From contig NZ_CP050948.1 in assembly GCF_019443745.1 (NCBI RefSeq), positions 3,600,001-3,664,000 on the forward strand: a stretch of 64,000 bases of DNA. The letters are read 5' to 3'. The notes under the pieces were generated by a model. That model had not been told where the DNA came from. It worked only from the letters and a program-made list of their open reading frames with translations, and ran no database searches. The DNA comes from Iamia sp. SCSIO 61187 (GTDB lineage: Bacteria; Actinomycetota; Acidimicrobiia; Acidimicrobiales; Iamiaceae). The position numbers were made by a program, and so were the translations under genes. Below are positions 18,341 through 26,795 of this stretch, piece by piece. Numbering within the stretch: position 1 is the stretch's first letter; each line of letters starts with the position of its first letter.

Positions 18341-20899
18341 TCAGCCCTGGACGCGGACCTCGGTCTCGGCGGCGGCGGCCACGTCGTCCTCGGTGAAGGC
18401 CACGTCGCGCCACGCCTTGTCGGAGAAGGCCTCGGTCGCCTCGGTGTAGAGGGGGTCCGACCGGTCGGCGGTGTCGCCGTAGGTGAGGAACGCCTTGGCC
18501 TCGGGGCCGTCCTCGCCGAAGGCGAGGGCGTAGAGGAACGACGTGCCGTTGTTGATCGGGTACCCGTCGAGCTCGGCGCCCGTCGCTCCGACGTAGCGAC
18601 CCAGGTCGGAGAAGTCGGCCAGCCAGTCGACCTCGATCTCGTCGAGGGTCGGGTCGAGGATCGACGCCCGGCCGCCGTAGCCGACCACGTTCGTCGTGCC
18701 GTCGACACCGTTGCCCCCGTGGATCGGCACCAGGGTGCCGTTGCGGTCGGCCTGCTGGACCTCGCCGAGCGGGGTGTCGACGGCGATCCCGGCGGCGTCG
18801 AGGATCTGGACCGCCCGGGCCAGGGCGACCAGGATCGGGTCCTCGCCGGCGGGGGCCGGGGCCAGGCCCGACGGGGTGGCCACCGGGTCGGCCGGGTCGA
18901 ACGGCTCGGCCCAGACCGGACCGGCGTCGGAGAGCTCGTCGCGGCTGAAGCCGTCCATCAGCTCGCGCCACACGATGGCCCCGGCGCGGTCGAGGTCGTA
19001 GACCCCGTCCCAGCCGTCGAGGACGGCGCACGCCTCGGCCAGGTCCACGGTGGCGGCCGGCAGCACCTCGCCGTCCTCGTCGTCGGTGAGGGCGGCGACG
19101 GTGACCGGCGCCGCGCCGGTGCAGCGCTCGACGACGGCGTCGAGCAGGCTCCGGGAGGTGAAGCCGCGGTTCTGGAGGGCGGCGTCGGCCAGCTCGTCGA
19201 GCGTGAAGGTGCCGTCGTCCCCGGCCGGCCCCTCCGGCGTGGTGTCGTCCAGCACCACCGCGTTCTCCCGCGTCCGGACCGACGGGGCGACGCCCTGGCG
19301 CCCGTGGAGCGGGGAGTAGTCGCCGGCGAGCAGCTCGGTGGCGTGGCTGATCCAGAACGAGTCGTTGGCGTTGAACACGTAGTCGTCGCGCTCGGTCACC
19401 GGCATCTCGTCGTACGGCACCAGACCCGGGTCCCGGGCGCCCTCGCGCTCCTCCCACTCGAACAGCGGGTCCGACCCGTCGAGGAGCACCGCCCCGCTGT
19501 CGGCCGCCACGCCGACGATCGGGTCGGACTCGAGCGACAGCTCGTAGGCGGCCAGGGCCTCGTCGGACAGCGCCGGGGTGGCCGAGGTGTCGGCGTACCA
19601 GGCCCGGCCGTCGGCGGAGGTCGCCACCGTGTTGAACAGGGGGACGCCGGTGGTGTCGCGGTGCACGGCGATGAAGTCGTCGAGGTCGTCGGCCTGCAGC
19701 ATCTGGAGGTACTGCTCGACGAACTCGTCGTTGTCGATGTTGGCGTCGCGGAAGGTGATAGCCGCCGTGTCGGTCCACCCGAACCCGGGGAAGTCGAGCA
19801 TCGGGCCGTAGTGGCTGCGCCAGATCGTGCGGGTCTCCTCGGTGACCTCTCCGTCGTCGCCCATGACCCCGATGCTCACCTCGGTGGGCTCGATGGCCCG
19901 CTCCTCGTCGCCGTACACGTAGCGGGTCGGGTCGCCGGGCACGAGGTCCAGGCGGTAGGCGGTGAAGCGGTTGCCAGCCGACACGGTGTGGGTCCACCCG
20001 AAGGTCTCGGTGAAGCCGATGCCGATGCCGGGGACACCCGAGAGCTGCACGCCGTACACGTCGACCTCGCCGGGGACGGTCAGGTGGACCTCCCAGAACC
20101 GGAGCTCGCCCTCCCACGGGAAGTGGGGGTTGCCGACGAGCATCCCGCCGCCCTCGGTCGAGCGGGCCGCGCCGACGGCCCAGCCGTTGGAGGCGGCCAC
20201 GGGGGCGATGGCCCCCGGGAGCGTCGCCCCGACCGTCGCCGCCGTCGGCTCGGTGGTCGGGGCGGTGTCGCCGGCCGCCGGGGGCTGGGCCGTCGCCAGG
20301 AGGTCGGCCACGGCACCGCTGGAGGCCTGGAGGGCGATGGCGCGGGCGTAGGTGTAGACCTCGACCGGCTCGACCGGGCGCACCCACTCCTCGCCTTCGC
20401 ACCAGTCGCCGATGCCGTCGGCCCCGACGTCGGCCAGGTGGGCGTTCCAGCCGTCGGCGTAGGCGGTCAGGAGGTCGCGGACCTCGTCGCTCGCCTCCTC
20501 CCAGTCGGCGGCGGCCACCTCGGCGATGCCGATGGCCCGCCAGGCGACGTCGGACTCCAGGTTGGCGTCCTCCTCGCCGCGTCCGAACCAGCGGGCCCGC
20601 TGGCCCGTCACCTTGATGATCTGGTCGGCCAGGTCGCAGGTCCGGTCCTCGCCGCTGGCCCAGCCCTGGCCGAAGGTGAGGTCGCGGACCGTCTCGCCGG
20701 TGATGTGGGGGACGCCGGCCGCGTCGCGACGGATCGTCGCCTCGTAGGCCCCCTCGTCCCCCCGGACCTCGACGTCGGTCCCGGCGTCGTCGCCGGGACG
20801 GGCCTCGTCGTCTCCCCCGTCGTCGCCGGAGCAGCCGACGGCCAGGACGAGGGTGGCGAGCGCGACGGCGAGGCCGCGACGGGCGAGGTGGGTGCGCAA
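18341..20899 (-). CDS. Penicillin acylase family Ntn-hydrolase, lipoprotein
   Basis: An 852-aa member of the penicillin G acylase/AHL acylase family. The N-terminus is a lipoprotein signal peptide with lipobox LAVGC (Cys23), so it is likely anchored outside the membrane. The alpha chain runs to about residue 236. A Pro/Thr/Ala-rich linker (about 203-233) is the expected self-cleaved spacer. S237 in AASNGWAVG is the N-terminal nucleophile of the beta chain, and later motifs include GNPHFPWEG near 255 and NANDSFW near 515 with the catalytic Asn. It probably hydrolyses amides such as acyl-homoserine lactones or lipopeptides; which one is unknown. The start is a TTG at 20899 with AAGGGG upstream. 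Confidence 0.9.
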   Translation of the reverse strand: MRTHLARRGLAVALATLVLAVGCSGDDGGDDEARPGDDAGTDVEVRGDEGAYEATIRRDAAGVPHITGETVRDLTFGQGWASGEDRTCDLADQIIKVTGQRARWFGRGEEDANLESDVAWRAIGIAEVAAADWEEASDEVRDLLTAYADGWNAHLADVGADGIGDWCEGEEWVRPVEPVEVYTYARAIALQASSGAVADLLATAQPPAAGDTAPTTEPTAATVGATLPGAIAPVAASNGWAVGAARSTEGGGMLVGNPHFPWEGELRFWEVHLTVPGEVDVYGVQLSGVPGIGIGFTETFGWTHTVSAGNRFTAYRLDLVPGDPTRYVYGDEERAIEPTEVSIGVMGDDGEVTEETRTIWRSHYGPMLDFPGFGWTDTAAITFRDANIDNDEFVEQYLQMLQADDLDDFIAVHRDTTGVPLFNTVATSADGRAWYADTSATPALSDEALAAYELSLESDPIVGVAADSGAVLLDGSDPLFEWEEREGARDPGLVPYDEMPVTERDDYVFNANDSFWISHATELLAGDYSPLHGRQGVAPSVRTRENAVVLDDTTPEGPAGDDGTFTLDELADAALQNRGFTSRSLLDAVVERCTGAAPVTVAALTDDEDGEVLPAATVDLAEACAVLDGWDGVYDLDRAGAIVWRELMDGFSRDELSDAGPVWAEPFDPADPVATPSGLAPAPAGEDPILVALARAVQILDAAGIAVDTPLGEVQQADRNGTLVPIHGGNGVDGTTNVVGYGGRASILDPTLDEIEVDWLADFSDLGRYVGATGAELDGYPINNGTSFLYALAFGEDGPEAKAFLTYGDTADRSDPLYTEATEAFSDKAWRDVAFTEDDVAAAAETEVRVQG

Positions 20900-20912
20900 C
20901 GGAGGTCCCCTT

Positions 20913-20936
20913 CCGCCTGACCCCGCGGTCAGGCGG
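20913..20936 (-). other. 10-bp hairpin in 5' leader of acylase gene
   Basis: Perfect stem CCGCCTGACC/GGTCAGGCGG with a CCGC loop sits 13 nt upstream of the TTG start codon. A third GGGGTCAGG copy follows at 20935-20943. It could shield the ribosome site, attenuate transcription, or be a repressor site; the sequence alone does not decide. Confidence 0.4.
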
Positions 20937-21097
20937 GGTCAGGTTGGCACACCGCGACCCCCGCTCCCCACCCCTGGTCCGCCGCGCCTGACGGGGCGTG
21001 CTGGTCGCGTCCGGCTCGCGCGTGCGTTGCCGGGGCGAAGCTGATCAGCGGTCCCGCGCGCGGGCGCGGGGCGGCGGTGGGGTGGGAGAGGGGTGGG

Positions 21098-22567
21098 TCA
21101 GCGACCGCGGCGACGGCCGCCGCCGCCACCGGAGCGGGCACCGGCCGGCGGACGGCTGGCGCCGCCACCGGGACGGCCCTGCCCGCCGGGCCCGCCGCTG
21201 CCGCCGCTGCGGCGGGGCTGGCCCGAGCTGTTGAGCTTGGCTCCGCTGGCGCGGGGCTTGCGGGGCGCACCGTTGCCGGCGGGGCGACGGTCGCGGTCGT
21301 CGCGCCGCTCCGGTCGGTCGTCGCGACGACCGTTCCGGCTGCGGGGCTTGCCGCCCGAGCGACCACCGCCGCCGCCACCCGAGGGGGCCGGGCGGTGGGC
21401 CAGGTCGTCGGGGCTCGGTGCCGGACGGGTCGGCACCGGGGCCGGCTGGCCCAGGCTGCGGACGTCGGGGTCGGCGGCGTGGACCGGGTGGCCCGCCTTG
21501 CCCATCATCTTGGCCACGTCGCGGGCGTCCGACCGGGGGGTCAGGGTGACGACGAGGCCCTCGGCCCCGGCCCGGCCGGTGCGACCGGAGCGGTGGACGA
21601 AGTCCTTGTGGTCCGGTGGTGCGTCGAAGTGGACGACGCACGCCACGCCGTCGACGTGGATGCCGCGGGCGGCGACGTCGGTGGCGACCAGGGCCTGGGC
21701 CCGGGCCGACGTGAAGTCCCGCAGCGCCCGCTCGCGCTGGCCCTGCGAGCGGTTGCCGTGGATGGCCACGGCGTCGACGCCGAGCTTGCCCAGCTGGCGG
21801 GCGATGCGATCGGCACCGTGCTTGGTCCGGCTGAACACGATGGCCGGCCAGTGGGCCCGGACGATCTCGGCGGTGAGGGCGACCTTCTCGTCGCGCTCGG
21901 CCCGCCAGAGGACGTGCCGGTTGACCGGCTCGTCCTCGTCCTTGTCCACGCCGTGGCGGACGGGGTTGCTCTGGTAGCGCTTGATCAGCACGTCGACGTC
22001 GCCGTCGAGGGTGGCCGAGAAGAGCAGCGTCTGGCGGTCGGGCATCACCTGGTCGAGCAGGCGCTTGACCTCGGGGAGGAACCCCATGTCGGCCATGCGG
22101 TCGGCCTCGTCGAGCACGACCATGTCGACCCGGTCGAGCCGGACGTGGCCCTGCTGGATCAGGTCGGCCAGGCGGCCGGGACAGGCGACGACGATGTCGA
22201 CGCCGGCGCGGAGGGCCTTCACCTGGGCGCCGAAGCCGACGCCGCCGTAGAAGGCGTGGACGGTCCGGCCGAAGGGCTTGACCAGCTTGACCAGCTCGTC
22301 GCGGACCTGGGCCGCCAGCTCGCGGGTGGGGACCAGCACGAGGGCCTTGGGCCGCTTGGGCGAGGCGTTGGTGACCCGGACGGCGAGGGGGATGCCGAAG
22401 GCGAGGGTCTTGCCCGACCCCGTCGGGGCCCGGCCGCAGACGTCACGGCCGGCGAGGGCGTCGGGCAGCGTGGCCGCCTGGATGGGGAACGGCTCGGTGA
22501 GGCCGCGCTCGTGGAGGGCGCGGACGAGCTTCTCGGGCACGCCGAGATCGGCGAAGGTGGGGGGCAC
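21098..22567 (-). CDS. DEAD-box RNA helicase, RhlE-like with RGG-rich tail
   Basis: The 489-aa protein contains the full DEAD-box motif series. In order: Q motif FADLGV...PFPIQ, motif I APTGSGKT (about 47-54), PTRELA, GG, TPGR-equivalent CPGRL, VLDEADRM, SAT, then helicase C motifs IVFSRTKHGAD, ARGIHVDGVACVVHFD and HRSGRTGRAG. The C-terminal 120 residues are low-complexity Gly/Arg/Pro (RGG-like), a typical RNA-binding extension of RhlE-type helicases involved in RNA decay or ribosome assembly. The GTG at 22567 places the start right before the Q motif. Separated from the upstream same-strand hemolysin III gene by a 359-nt gap holding two palindromes. Confidence 0.95.
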   Translation of the reverse strand: MPPTFADLGVPEKLVRALHERGLTEPFPIQAATLPDALAGRDVCGRAPTGSGKTLAFGIPLAVRVTNASPKRPKALVLVPTRELAAQVRDELVKLVKPFGRTVHAFYGGVGFGAQVKALRAGVDIVVACPGRLADLIQQGHVRLDRVDMVVLDEADRMADMGFLPEVKRLLDQVMPDRQTLLFSATLDGDVDVLIKRYQSNPVRHGVDKDEDEPVNRHVLWRAERDEKVALTAEIVRAHWPAIVFSRTKHGADRIARQLGKLGVDAVAIHGNRSQGQRERALRDFTSARAQALVATDVAARGIHVDGVACVVHFDAPPDHKDFVHRSGRTGRAGAEGLVVTLTPRSDARDVAKMMGKAGHPVHAADPDVRSLGQPAPVPTRPAPSPDDLAHRPAPSGGGGGGRSGGKPRSRNGRRDDRPERRDDRDRRPAGNGAPRKPRASGAKLNSSGQPRRSGGSGGPGGQGRPGGGASRPPAGARSGGGGGRRRGR

Positions 22568-22777
22568 TCAGGCTCCTGGGGTCGACCTCGGCCTCTGGGG
22601 GACGAGGGGCCGCAGCGAGCCAGGGTTCGAGCTGTCGACCGGTCGAGAGGGCGGGATCGCCGTCGGGCTGCGCACCGGGACAGAGGCACGCGTGGTGCCG
22701 AAGCGGCCACCGTACCGGGCGGCCGGTCGCGACCGCGCATCCGTTCGACGAGCCATCGGGCACACCCCGGGCGAGGA

Positions 22778-22828
22778 CCGTTCTGAGCCAGGATCCGGCC
22801 ACCCACGGCCGACGTCTGGCTCACAACG
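22778..22828 (-). repeat. Palindromic repeat, imperfect copy
   Basis: Begins with the same 16-nt arm as the copy at 22848 (CCGTTCTGAGCCAGGA), continues TCCGGCC, and closes with a degraded right arm that lacks one C and has one substitution. Distal of the two hairpins after the hemolysin III gene. Confidence 0.65.
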
Positions 22829-22847
22829 ATCCGACCCGATCGGGGGC

Positions 22848-22899
22848 CCGTTCTGAGCCAGGATCCGGCCACCGATGGCCACGTCCTGGCTCAGAACGG
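22848..22899 (-). terminator. Perfect palindromic repeat, hemolysin III terminator
   Basis: Two 16-nt arms (22848-22863 and 22884-22899) are exact reverse complements. Inside, GGCCA/TGGCC form a second 5-bp stem on a CCGA tetraloop, separated by a small TCC/ACG internal loop. It lies 28 nt past the hemolysin III stop, so termination is the simplest role. Its near-duplicate 18 nt away suggests a mobile or dispersed repeat family. Confidence 0.65.
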
Positions 22900-22926
22900 A
22901 TGGGGCCGATCGACCCCGACGGGTGG

Positions 22927-23643
22927 TCAGCCCTGGCTGATCAGGCCCAGGTTCATCACGAACAGGAGGATCCCGGCGGTCACGCCCATGACGTGCCACA
23001 CCTCGTGGTAGCCGAACCAGCGGGGGGAGATGTCGGGCCAGCCGGCGGCGAAGAGGATGGCGCCCACCGTGTAGAGGACGCCGGCCACCACCATGAGGGC
23101 GAGGGCGCCGGGGTGGGCCAGGAACGCCGGCAGGGCGAGCAGGCCGGCCCAGCCCAGGACGATGTAGAGGGCTCCACCCAGTTTCCGGAACCGCTCGAAG
23201 GCCACCAGCTTGATGACCACGCCGGTGGCGGCGCCGGACCACAGGAGGCCGAGCATGGCGGCCTGGGTCCAGCCGTCGATGAGGAGGAGGGCGGCAGGCG
23301 TGGCGCTGCCGGCGATGAGCAGGTAGATCATCGAGTGGTCGGCCCGCTGCATGATCCGGCGGGCCCGGGGCGAGCGGGCGAAGACGTGGTAGGTCCCGCT
23401 CGTGGCGTACAGCAGGAGCGACGTCACGCCGTAGACCCAGGCGGCGACGGTGGCCTCGGTGCTCTCGGCCGCCCGCACCAGCCAGACCAGGCCGCCGATC
23501 GACACGACGGCGGCGAGCAGGTGCAGCCGGCCCCGCAGGCGGGGGCGTTCGAGCACGGCCATGATGTGGCTGACGGCGTCGTCCACGGTCTCGATGGGGC
23601 TCACCTCCTCGGGGCGGGTGCTGGTGCCTCCGTCGGCCGTCAC
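22927..23643 (-). CDS. Hemolysin III family (TrhA) membrane protein
   Basis: A 238-aa seven-helix protein of the PAQR-like/hemolysin III family. Diagnostic segments are TSGTYHVF near residue 83, RADHSMIYLLIAGSATP near 100 and the C-terminal FGYHEVWHVMGV near 213. The three histidines in these segments correspond to the conserved metal-site residues. The bacterial proteins are inner-membrane proteins linked to membrane homeostasis; the hemolysin name is historical. The GTG start at 23643 yields a 35-residue cytoplasmic N-terminus typical of the family. Confidence 0.92.
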   Translation of the reverse strand: MTADGGTSTRPEEVSPIETVDDAVSHIMAVLERPRLRGRLHLLAAVVSIGGLVWLVRAAESTEATVAAWVYGVTSLLLYATSGTYHVFARSPRARRIMQRADHSMIYLLIAGSATPAALLLIDGWTQAAMLGLLWSGAATGVVIKLVAFERFRKLGGALYIVLGWAGLLALPAFLAHPGALALMVVAGVLYTVGAILFAAGWPDISPRWFGYHEVWHVMGVTAGILLFVMNLGLISQG

Positions 23644-23726
23644 ACCTCGGGGGTGAGTCGACCGTACCGGCTGCGACCCTGCCCCCCGAGGGCGGGGTGA
23701 CCCCTGACCGGACGACCCGACCCCGC

Positions 23727-23732
23727 TACCGT
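23727..23732 (+). promoter_or_regulatory. Presumed -10 TACCGT, decides GTG start at 23739
   Basis: TACCGT ends 6 nt before GTG 23739, the same spacing as other leaderless genes in this window. This argues against the earlier in-frame GTG at 23697, which would lie upstream of the promoter. Confidence 0.4.
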
Positions 23733-23738
23733 GGACCC

Positions 23739-24503
23739 GTGCTCCTCGTGCTGCTCGCCCTCGTCGTGGCCGCCGCCGCCGCGACCCGCTCGACCTGGAG
23801 CCCGTGCGGGCTCTCGATGCTCTCCACCATCACCCCGATGGCCGAGAGGTCCCGGGGCCACCGCTACGGGGTCACCGCCACCTGGTTCATCGTCGGCGCC
23901 GGCCTCGGCGGGCTGACCCTCGGCGGGGGCGCCGCCCTGCTGGCCCTCGGCCTGTCGGCCCTCGACCCCTCCACCACCGTCACCCTCGGGGTCGCCGCCG
24001 TGCTGGCCGCCCTGGCCGCCCTGGTCGACGCCGGCACCTTCGGCGCCCGGCCCCCGTTCTTCCGCCGCCAGGTCGACGACGCCTGGCTGGCGAGGTACCG
24101 GGCGTGGGTCTACGGCGGCGGCTTCGGCTGGCAGATCGGCGTGGGGCTGGCGACCTACATCATGACCGCCGGCGTCGTCCTCACCGCCCTGCTGGCGGTG
24201 CTGACCGCCTCGCCCGCCCAGGCCCTCGGCATCGGCGTCGCCTTCGGGCTGGCCCGCGGCCTCGTCGTCCTGCTCGGGGCCCGCATCACCTCGCCCGGGG
24301 CCCTGGGCGCCGTGCACGAGCGGCTCGACGCCCTCGAGGCGCCCGTCCGCTGGGGCGTCGTCGGCGTCCAGGTCGTGGCCGCCGTCGTCGCCGCCATCGC
24401 CGCGTGGGGCACCCTGGCCGCCGCCGGCGTCATCGTCGTCTGCACCGTGGCCGTCGCCGTCCGCCTCCCCGTCGGCCTCCGCCACGAGCCCGCCACCAGC
24501 TAG
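23739..24503 (+). CDS. Multi-pass membrane protein, function unknown
   Basis: A 254-aa protein with about seven hydrophobic segments rich in Ala, Leu and Val. A conserved-looking TRSTWSPCGLSMLSTITP follows the first helix, and a loop with WLARYRAWVYGGGFGWQIGVG precedes the fourth. This pattern recurs in uncharacterised actinobacterial membrane proteins; the Cys-Gly after the first helix resembles the start of thiol-redox membrane proteins (CcdA-like), but a CxxC pair is missing. The start is taken at GTG 23739 because of the -10 just upstream. Convergent with the patatin gene across a strong hairpin. Confidence 0.6.
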   Translation: MLLVLLALVVAAAAATRSTWSPCGLSMLSTITPMAERSRGHRYGVTATWFIVGAGLGGLTLGGGAALLALGLSALDPSTTVTLGVAAVLAALAALVDAGTFGARPPFFRRQVDDAWLARYRAWVYGGGFGWQIGVGLATYIMTAGVVLTALLAVLTASPAQALGIGVAFGLARGLVVLLGARITSPGALGAVHERLDALEAPVRWGVVGVQVVAAVVAAIAAWGTLAAAGVIVVCTVAVAVRLPVGLRHEPATS

Positions 24504-24504
24504 G

Positions 24505-24533
24505 GGACGCGACGTGCCAGGCACGTCGCGTCC
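24505..24533. terminator. Bidirectional terminator hairpin
   Basis: Perfect 14-bp arms GGACGCGACGTGCC and its complement with a one-nt centre, starting right after the stop at 24503. The convergent patatin gene stops at 24557. Confidence 0.75.
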
Positions 24534-24556
24534 ACGCCGCGTCCTCAGCCGGCCGC

Positions 24557-25408
24557 TCAGTGGCCGAGGTGCATGTGGCCGTGGGGGCCGATGGGGGCGC
24601 CGCCGGTGCGGCCGCGGCGGAGCCACTGCTGGGTCGACCGGCGCCCGTCCTCGACCAGCTGCTGCGACCGGCTGAAGTCGGTCGGGGCGACGCGGACGGG
24701 GCACAGCGGGGGCACGACCCGGATGTCGGCCCGGTCGCCGTACACCTCGAGGTCGTGGGCGAGCCGCCGCTGGACCAGGACGTTGAGCCCCTGCAGGGCC
24801 ATGCCCAGCGCCGACCGCGGCGGCTCGGGCAGGGCGCAGGCGTAGCCGGCGGGCAGGACCCAGATCGTGTCCGCCCCCAGGGCCACGGCGTGGGAGATCG
24901 GGGCGTTGTCGACCACGCCCCCGTCCATGAACGTCCGCCCCCCGAGGTCCACCGGCGGGAAGATCCCGGGGATGGCCGCGCTGGCCAGCACCGCCTCGAC
25001 CGCCGGGCCCCGAGACAGGGCCACGTCGGCCGAGGTGCACACGTCGACGGCGATGACCGTCACCGGGACCGGCGCCTGCTCGAGGTCCCGGTAGGGCAGG
25101 TGGGTGCGGACCAGCCGCCCGAGGGCGTCGGGTGACACGAGCCCCGGCTCGCGGCCGCGGGCGCTGCGGAGGCTCCGCATCGGCGTGGTCGGGAACACGT
25201 CCTGGCGCCGCAGCCGGGACCAGACGCCCGCCAGGGCCTGCGCCCCTCCCCCACCGGGCCGGCCGGCCATGAAGGTGGCGTTGACGGCGCCGACCGAGGT
25301 CCCCACGTAGAGGTCGGGGTGGATCCCCGCCTCCTCGAGGGCGAGCAGCATCCCGACCTGGATGGCCCCCAGGTTGGCCCCACCCGTCAGCACGAACGCC
25401 GTGGTCAC
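24557..25408 (-). CDS. Patatin-like phospholipase (RssA-like)
   Basis: The 283-aa protein has the patatin catalytic dyad. The oxyanion loop is in LTGGANLGAIQVG at residue 8, the nucleophile elbow is GTSVGA (Ser near 38), and the Asp is in FMDGGVVDNAP near 165. Size and motifs fit bacterial cytoplasmic patatins of the RssA/YjjU type, which hydrolyse acyl-lipids. The C-terminal 30 residues are His/Gly/Arg-rich. The GTG at 25408 leaves the family-typical short N-terminus. Divergent from the CYP125 gene, so both may share the regulatory region around 25494. Confidence 0.88.
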   Translation of the reverse strand: MTTAFVLTGGANLGAIQVGMLLALEEAGIHPDLYVGTSVGAVNATFMAGRPGGGGAQALAGVWSRLRRQDVFPTTPMRSLRSARGREPGLVSPDALGRLVRTHLPYRDLEQAPVPVTVIAVDVCTSADVALSRGPAVEAVLASAAIPGIFPPVDLGGRTFMDGGVVDNAPISHAVALGADTIWVLPAGYACALPEPPRSALGMALQGLNVLVQRRLAHDLEVYGDRADIRVVPPLCPVRVAPTDFSRSQQLVEDGRRSTQQWLRRGRTGGAPIGPHGHMHLGH

Positions 25409-25493
25409 GGCCCGAAGCCTCTCACCGCCGGGCGCCCGCCGCGAGGGGGCCCGGCCGTGGGGCGGGCCACCAGGGGGTGTGGCCGCGAAGACG

Positions 25494-25505
25494 AGAACGC
25501 GTTCT
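25494..25505. promoter_or_regulatory. KstR-like operator palindrome before CYP125
   Basis: AGAACGCGTTCT is a perfect 12-bp palindrome and continues as TA. It fits the AACnnGTT core of the mycobacterial KstR operator (TnnAACnnGTTnnA), with the right outer A matching and the left outer T replaced by G. A -10-like TAGTGT (25505-25510) overlaps its end, so binding would block transcription of the P450 gene. Confidence 0.6.
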
Positions 25506-25539
25506 AGTGTGAGGGCACCCCATCACGCAGGAGCGCGAC

Positions 25540-26766
25540 GTGACCGACACCCTCCTCGACGGCCTGGACCTCACCAGCCCCGACCTCTACGCCGAGCGCG
25601 TGCCGCTCGAGGAGTTCGCCCTCCTCCGCCGCACCGCGCCCGTCTGGTGGAACGCCCAGACCGTGGAGTCCTCGGGCTTCTCCGACGGCGGGTTCTGGGT
25701 GCTGTCCCGCCACGCCGACGTCAAGGCCGTCTCGTGCGCCCGCGAGGGCTGGTCGGCGTGGGAGAACGGCTCGATCGTCAGCTTCGAGGGCGGGCGCATC
25801 GAGGAGTCGATCGACATGCAGCGCCTCCTGCTGCTCAACATGGACCCGCCCCACCACACCGAGGTGCGGGGTGTGATCTCCAAGGGCTGCTTCACCCCCC
25901 GGGCCATCGCCAAGCTGGAGGACGGGCTGCGGGCCCGGGCGCACCGGATCGTCGCCGACGCCGTCGCCCAGGGCCGGGGGAACTTCGTCACCGACATGGC
26001 CGCCGAGCTCCCGCTCCAGGCCCTGGCCGACGTGGTCGGCTTCCCCCAGGAGGACCGGGCCCGGATCTTCGACTGGTCCAACCAGATGATCGGGGCGACC
26101 GACCCCGACTTCACCGGCGACCCGCTCGTCGCCGCGACCGAGCTGCTGGCCTACGCCTACACGATGGGCGAGGAGCGCCGGGCCTGCCCGATGGGCGACG
26201 TCGTCACCCGGCTGGTGCAGGCCGACTCGCCCGACGGCGCCCTGAGCTCCGAGGAGTTCGGCTGGTTCATCATGATCCTGGCCGTCGCCGGCAACGAGAC
26301 GACCCGCAACGCCATCACCCACGGCATGCAGGCCTTCTTCGACAACCCGGACCAGTGGGAGCTGTTCAAGGAGCAGCGCCCCGCCACCGCGGCCGACGAG
26401 ATCGTGCGGTGGGCCACGCCGGTGGTGGCCTTCCAGCGCACGGCCACGGCCGACACCGCCATCGGCGGGCAGGAGATCAAGAAGGGCGAGCGGGTCGGGC
26501 TGTTCTACGGCTCGGCCAACCGGGACGAGGCGGTCTTCACCGACCCGAACCGCTTCGACATCCTCCGGGACCCGAACCCCCACGTCGGCTTCGGGGGCGG
26601 CGGCGCCCACTTCTGCATCGGCGCCAACCTGGCCCGCATGGAGATCAACCTGATCTTCGAGGCCATCGCCGACCTGGCGCCGGACATCTCGGCGCTCGGT
26701 CCCCCCAAGCGCCTCCGCATGGGCTGGCTCAACGGCGTCAAGGAGCTCCCGGTCCGCTACGCCTGA
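25540..26766 (+). CDS. cyp125: Cytochrome P450, CYP125-type steroid C26-monooxygenase
   Basis: The 408-aa protein reads throughout like CYP125, which oxidises the C26 methyl of cholesterol or cholestenone and starts side-chain breakdown. Visible motifs: VPLEEFALLRRTAPVWW near residue 21; LNMDPPHHT near 99; I-helix AVAGNETT (248-255); ExxR at E287-R290 within AADEIVRWATPVVAFQR; heme loop FGGGGAHFCIGANLAR with thiolate C359; and the C-terminal LRMGWLNGVKE. The GTG start is preceded by AGGAG with 6-nt spacing. A KstR-like palindrome lies 35 nt upstream. No ferredoxin gene is adjacent. Family assignment rests on recall of the mycobacterial sequence. Confidence 0.88.
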   Translation: MTDTLLDGLDLTSPDLYAERVPLEEFALLRRTAPVWWNAQTVESSGFSDGGFWVLSRHADVKAVSCAREGWSAWENGSIVSFEGGRIEESIDMQRLLLLNMDPPHHTEVRGVISKGCFTPRAIAKLEDGLRARAHRIVADAVAQGRGNFVTDMAAELPLQALADVVGFPQEDRARIFDWSNQMIGATDPDFTGDPLVAATELLAYAYTMGEERRACPMGDVVTRLVQADSPDGALSSEEFGWFIMILAVAGNETTRNAITHGMQAFFDNPDQWELFKEQRPATAADEIVRWATPVVAFQRTATADTAIGGQEIKKGERVGLFYGSANRDEAVFTDPNRFDILRDPNPHVGFGGGGAHFCIGANLARMEINLIFEAIADLAPDISALGPPKRLRMGWLNGVKELPVRYA

Positions 26767-26795
26767 CGCCAGGTCGCAGGCGGGCGACGCCGGGC

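Larger units (their letters stand above)
22568..22926. other. 359-nt intergenic region with palindromic repeats
   Basis: No convincing coding frame. It holds two copies of a dyad-symmetric repeat (22778-22828 and 22848-22899) and, nearer the helicase, about 200 nt without recognisable structure. The helicase promoter should lie in that part, but no clear -10/-35 pair stands out. Confidence 0.6.

Noticed and set aside
23697-23738. Earlier GTG start for the small membrane protein
   Set aside because: It would lie upstream of the presumed -10 at 23727 and adds a polar Arg-rich stretch; GTG 23739 fits the window's leaderless pattern better.
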